A stretch of DNA of 64,000 bases from Zunongwangia profunda SM-A87 (GTDB taxonomy: Bacteria; Bacteroidota; Bacteroidia; Flavobacteriales; Flavobacteriaceae): the NCBI RefSeq assembly GCF_000023465.1, contig NC_014041.1, positions 4,455,501 to 4,519,500 of the forward strand, given 5' to 3'. Positions within the stretch are counted from its first letter, which is position 1. Every line of letters begins with the position of its first letter. The position numbers and the translations under genes were made by a program. Below, piece by piece: positions 63,322-64,000 of the stretch. The notes under the pieces were generated by a model that did not search any database, was not told the origin of the DNA, and was given only the letters and a program-made list of their open reading frames with translations.

Positions 63322-64000
63322 ATGAATCAACCAAAAACCTTTCCGCAACAAGATCAAAAACAACCGGGGGATCAGCATAAAATGGATCCCCAACCCGTGG
63401 TGATCAGAGACTCTTACAAAGGCAGTGAAAAGCTGAAAGGGAAAAATGCATTAATTACCGGGGGAGATAGTGGTATAGGGCAAAGTGTGGCTGTACATTT
63501 TGCTCGCGAAGGTGCTAATATTGCCATTATCTATCTTGAGGAAGATGAAGATGCCCTGGAAACAAAAAAACTTATTGAAGCCGAAGGACAAGAGTGTTTT
63601 TTACTGGAAGGAGACATTAAAGACCCAGAATTTTGCAAAAAAGCGGTAAAGCACGTAGTAACAGAGTTTGGTGGTTTAGATATATTAATCAATAATGCGG
63701 CAGTTCAATTTCCCAAAGATTCTATTCAGGATATAAGCATTGATCAGTTAAAGGAAACTTTCGAAACCAATATTTATCCGTATTTCTATATTCTAAAAGA
63801 AGCACTACACCACTTAAAAGAAAATTCGACTATTGTTAATACCACTTCAGTCACTTCGTATCGTGGTAGTTCTCATTTGTTAGATTACGCCAGTACTAAA
63901 GGAGCCATCACCAGTTTCACAAGAAGTTTATCTTCGATGCTGGTTTCAAAAGGAATTAGGGTAAATGCTGTTGCTCCCGGACCAATATGGACACCTTTAA
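63322..64000 (+). CDS. SDR-family oxidoreductase (3' end cut by window edge)
   Basis: The ATG at 63322 opens a frame that runs off the end; 226 codons are seen. A polar N-terminal tail of about 40 residues (PKTFPQQDQKQPGDQ) precedes the Rossmann motif TGGDSGIG (46-53), then ILINNAAVQF, TTSVTSY and YASTKGA with the catalytic Tyr and Lys, and VNAVAPGPIWTPL. The tail and motifs match the YghA-like stress-related SDR group. It uses NAD(P)H on an unknown substrate. Only about 60 residues should be missing. Confidence 0.92.
   Translation, partial: MNQPKTFPQQDQKQPGDQHKMDPQPVVIRDSYKGSEKLKGKNALITGGDSGIGQSVAVHFAREGANIAIIYLEEDEDALETKKLIEAEGQECFLLEGDIKDPEFCKKAVKHVVTEFGGLDILINNAAVQFPKDSIQDISIDQLKETFETNIYPYFYILKEALHHLKENSTIVNTTSVTSYRGSSHLLDYASTKGAITSFTRSLSSMLVSKGIRVNAVAPGPIWTPL

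Overview
This window looks like chromosomal DNA from a member of the Flavobacteriaceae (Bacteroidota), probably a marine or sediment genus. The evidence is an AT-rich sequence, a SusC/SusD outer-membrane pair, a GLPGLI-family protein, many exported glycosidases with Bacteroidota-type lipoprotein signals, mevalonate-pathway genes, an arsenosugar gene set and almost no Shine-Dalgarno-like sites. No rRNA, tRNA, CRISPR array, integrase or plasmid gene was found.

Layout. 1-3481: a truncated GLPGLI protein, an SLC13-type anion symporter and a convergent sialidase-fold protein. 3482-3802: a gene-free stretch with two textbook minus-strand terminators. 3803-33385: about 30 kb of minus-strand carbohydrate genes in three blocks. 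The first (33385 to 25957) holds GH92, a sodium:solute symporter, a GH130 phosphorylase, a CBM9-like protein and a GHL10-like lipoprotein. The second (25444 to 18578) is GH92-GH20-GH92. The third (18362 to 3803) is susC-susD-esterase-GH3-GH29-GH29-GH35. Read together, the enzymes could strip fucose, galactose, GlcNAc, mannose and possibly xylose from complex N-glycans, import the core Man-GlcNAc disaccharide and phosphorolyse it. No endo-acting enzyme is present in the window.

33523-36349: a LytS-like sensor kinase and LytTR regulator, convergent with an AraC-type regulator. The two convergent genes overlap inside a perfect 22-bp palindrome. No hybrid two-component or ECF-sigma/anti-sigma regulator of the usual PUL kind is seen, so these are candidate regulators by position.

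36827-47391: an arsenosugar biosynthesis region (peroxidase-like protein, ArsS, DUF2064 transferase, purine nucleoside phosphorylase, ArsM, DUF547 lipoprotein). It continues into an FAD oxidoreductase, a membrane Fe-S protein and a cyclase-family hydrolase. A GH113-like gene lies in the opposite orientation in the middle. A REP-associated tyrosine transposase (RAYT) sits between two matching palindromes, with a third copy 2.3 kb downstream.

47473-52892: a cell-envelope glycan group with a DPM-like GT2, a cellulose-synthase-like GT2, an LpxR-like lipid A deacylase, a GT-C transferase and a protein with two LAB_N domains. 53005-56305: a polyamine operon (arginine decarboxylase, agmatinase, deoxyhypusine-synthase-like protein) ending in a clear terminator. 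56624-60681: an rRNA pseudouridine synthase and an isoprenoid run (UbiA prenyltransferase, mevalonate kinase, diphosphomevalonate decarboxylase). 60785-64000: TspO, a BaiN/HI0933-type flavoprotein, a glycerophosphodiester phosphodiesterase and a truncated SDR oxidoreductase.

The strongest candidates for new biology are the extended arsenosugar region with its redox genes, the two uncharacterised proteins (GHL10-like and CBM9-like) inside the GH130/GH92 operon, and the RAYT with its palindromes. All assignments come from reading motifs by eye; no database search was run.
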